A stretch of DNA of 64,000 nucleotides from Pseudarthrobacter sp. AL07 (lineage in GTDB: Bacteria; Actinomycetota; Actinomycetes; Actinomycetales; Micrococcaceae). Of the stretch, positions 62,338 through 64,000 are shown one piece after another; positions within the stretch are counted from its first letter, which is position 1; the number at the start of each line of letters is the position of its first letter. A program made the translations under genes and the position numbers. The notes beneath the pieces were generated by a model. The model searched no databases, had not been told where the DNA came from, and saw only the letters and a program-made list of their open reading frames with translations. The stretch lies in the NCBI RefSeq assembly GCF_029960665.1, contig NZ_JASBRB010000003.1, positions 248,001-312,000 of the forward strand, given 5' to 3'.

Positions 62338-62404
62338 CCCGTTGCTCTATCACTTACAGTCCCTACAAGGCCGGCAAAGGGACCAAAAGTGATAGAGCAA
62401 CGGG
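62338..62404. terminator. two-level hairpin between phoX and menD
   Basis: Outer arms 62338-62355 and 62387-62404 pair perfectly (CCCGTTGCTCTATCACTT), and an inner GTCCCT/AGGGAC stem (62359-62364, 62378-62383) extends it. It lies 12 bases after the phoX stop on the minus strand and just upstream of menD. Confidence 0.88.
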
Positions 62405-62416
62405 AGGGGATCGGGC

Positions 62417-64000
62417 TCAGCCGCGGAACACCTGGACCACTGACGGACGCGGGGCACGCACCTGGCCGCGGGCCGGCGTCGTGCCTTCTGCAACGTAGTC
62501 CGGGAAGAAGGAGAACTGCTCCTCGAACGTGCCGTCCTCGCCGGGGTGCTGCACGGAGACGAAGACGGTGCGCTCGTCGTCGTGGATGATGGGGCCGCAG
62601 GTTTCGGCGTCACGCGGCACGGCCAGGAACTGCTCCACCTTGCCGCGTTCGGCGCCGTCGAGCGTGACCTTGAACAGCCCGTCGGCCTTGCCGATGCCGG
62701 AGGGGGCGCCGTCCGTGGAGATCCACAGGTTGCCAACGGAGTCGAACGCGAGGTTGTCCGGGCAGGAGATCGGCGAGACCTGGTCCACCGGGAAGCCGGA
62801 GAAGTAGGTCACGTCACCGGTGGCGGGATCGCCGCAGACCATCAGCAGGTTCCAGGTGAACCCTGTGGAGGTCTGGTCGCCGGTCTCAGTGATTTCCACG
62901 ATGTGGCCGTCACGGTTCAGGTTGCGCGGGTTGACCTCGGTGGCGCCTTCCTTGCCGGTTTTGCCGCGGTCCGAGTTGTTGGTGCAGGCCACGTAGACCT
63001 TGCCGGTGTGCAGGCTGGGCTGGACGTCCTCGGCGCGGTCCATCTTGGTGGGACCAACCTTGTCGGCAGCCAGACGGGTGTAGACCAGGACCTCTTCCAC
63101 GGTCATGCCCGGCACGGCGGAGGCGCCGTCCACCACCAGGGGCAGCCATTCGCCGGTGCCGTCGAAGGAACCGTCGGCGGGCACGTTGCCGGCTCCGGTA
63201 ATCTCCTCCAACGGTGAGTTGCCCGTGAACTTGGCGACGTAGAGGTTGCCCGCCGAGAGCAGCGTCATGTTGTGCGCCCGGTCGCCCTCTCGGTACTTCC
63301 CGGCGGAGACGAACTTGTACAGGTAGTCGAAGCGCTCGTCGTCGCCGGAGTACGCCACAACATGCCCCGACTCGGCGATGATGACGTTGGCGCCTTCGTG
63401 CTTAAAACGGCCCAGCGAGGAGTGCTTCTTCGGGGTGGACGTGGGATCGAACGGGTCAACTTCCACGATCCAGCCGAAGCGGTTTGCCTCGTTCTCGTAG
63501 CCGGCGTTACGGGTGTCGAAGCGAGGGTCGTCCAGTTCCCACTTACGGGCCGTGGATTTGGAAGTGAGGCCGTACCGCTTGTCAGAAACGGACGTGCCCG
63601 GGGAGACAAAGTAGCCCTGGAAGTTCTCCTCGCCGGAGAGGATGGTGCCCCACGGCGTGGTGCCGCCGGCGCAATTGCCCAGGGTGCCCTTGATGAAGCG
63701 GCCGCTCGGGTCCGCGGCGGTCTGGACCAGCGGGGAACCCGCGGCCGGACCGGTCAGTTCGTAGACCGTATTGTTCAGGTACCGGCGGTTCAGCGGCGCG
63801 CCCTTGACGTAGGTCCACGGCTTGGTGGTGTTCTTGCGCTCCAGCTCGACGACGCTCAGCCCGTGCGCTGCGGCCCCCACCGCGCGGACGTCGGCGGCAG
63901 GCATGGTGGCCGGGAACATGATGTTCTCGTTCGTGTATTCGTGGTTGGCGAACAGCACGGCACGGCGGCCCTTGCTGTTCGGGATCTCCAGGATGTCCGT
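62417..64000 (-). CDS. PhoX family alkaline phosphatase (DUF839), 5' end outside the window
   Basis: 528 codons are present; the N-terminus with its expected Tat signal is beyond position 64000. PhoX enzymes are exported, Ca/Fe-dependent phosphatases. Matching segments: LFANHEYTNE, GGTTPWGTILSGEENFQGYF, FGWIVEVDPFDP, RFKHEGANVIIAESGHVVAY with YSGDDERFDYLYKF, and CPDNLAFDSVGNLWISTDG. The acidic metal ligands appear intact. Phosphate-starvation control is likely but the promoter is not visible. Confidence 0.9.
   Translation of the reverse strand, partial: TDILEIPNSKGRRAVLFANHEYTNENIMFPATMPAADVRAVGAAAHGLSVVELERKNTTKPWTYVKGAPLNRRYLNNTVYELTGPAAGSPLVQTAADPSGRFIKGTLGNCAGGTTPWGTILSGEENFQGYFVSPGTSVSDKRYGLTSKSTARKWELDDPRFDTRNAGYENEANRFGWIVEVDPFDPTSTPKKHSSLGRFKHEGANVIIAESGHVVAYSGDDERFDYLYKFVSAGKYREGDRAHNMTLLSAGNLYVAKFTGNSPLEEITGAGNVPADGSFDGTGEWLPLVVDGASAVPGMTVEEVLVYTRLAADKVGPTKMDRAEDVQPSLHTGKVYVACTNNSDRGKTGKEGATEVNPRNLNRDGHIVEITETGDQTSTGFTWNLLMVCGDPATGDVTYFSGFPVDQVSPISCPDNLAFDSVGNLWISTDGAPSGIGKADGLFKVTLDGAERGKVEQFLAVPRDAETCGPIIHDDERTVFVSVQHPGEDGTFEEQFSFFPDYVAEGTTPARGQVRAPRPSVVQVFRG

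Overview
The window is high-GC, gene-dense chromosomal DNA of an actinobacterium. Protein content (FprA-type reductases, a mycobacterial-type ferredoxin sulfite reductase, DUF1206, PhoX, a menaquinone pathway), GC-rich third codon positions and many leaderless starts point to Arthrobacter/Pseudarthrobacter or a close Micrococcaceae relative. The genus is inferred from protein resemblance, not from a marker gene. I saw no prophage, insertion sequence, CRISPR array or rRNA.

Layout. 1-7.6 kb: partial VOC protein, AlkA-like glycosylase, AbiEi/DUF559 protein, acyl-CoA synthetase, thioredoxin, an ABC exporter pair and a thioesterase. 7.7-8.9 kb: a decayed chimeric locus in which a potassium-channel remnant runs into a LysM/sortase-like remnant. 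9-17 kb: CBS protein, tRNA-Tyr, YajQ, HtpX, a Fur-type regulator with catalase behind a palindromic operator, and an amino acid permease. 17-21.6 kb: aldehyde/alcohol oxidation operon (GAF regulator, aldehyde dehydrogenase, alcohol dehydrogenase, DUF779). 21.7-25.4 kb: first FprA, topoisomerase IB, RarD. 25.4-30 kb: GABA/aminobutyraldehyde catabolism with a divergent PucR-type regulator. 30-41 kb: CYTH-CHAD protein, MFS/GntR pair, DUF1206, second FprA with siroheme synthase, a cysteine-synthase-like enzyme, and a divergent TetR/cupin pair. 41.5-50.4 kb: sulfonate-type ABC transporter, assimilatory sulfate reduction operon (sulfite reductase, cysH, cysD, cysN) and a CbiX/SirB-like chelatase. 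50.4-52.5 kb: TRIC channel, a SUKH-like acidic protein and a second AbiEi/DUF559 protein. 53-64 kb: menaquinone genes (polyprenyl synthase, geranylgeranyl-reductase-like enzyme, menG, menF, menD) with a polar amino acid ABC transporter between menF and menD, then a PhoX phosphatase cut by the window end.

How the genes fit together. The clearest system is sulfur assimilation. Sulfate adenylyltransferase (CysDN), an iron-sulfur APS reductase (CysH) and a ferredoxin sulfite reductase form one operon. Siroheme synthase is followed by an FprA that could reduce the ferredoxin. A sulfonate-type transporter lies beside them. The three transcription units begin with leaderless promoters that share an upstream motif at a nearly constant distance (41-42 bases) from the start codon, suggesting one regulator.

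The most unusual non-coding content is a set of long hairpins between genes. One family has five copies, each exactly 25+13+25 bases, with paired changes in the stems. Other long inverted repeats close many operons. Four decayed genes (two SRPBCC fragments, a DUF2461 fragment and the channel/LysM chimera) show ongoing gene loss.
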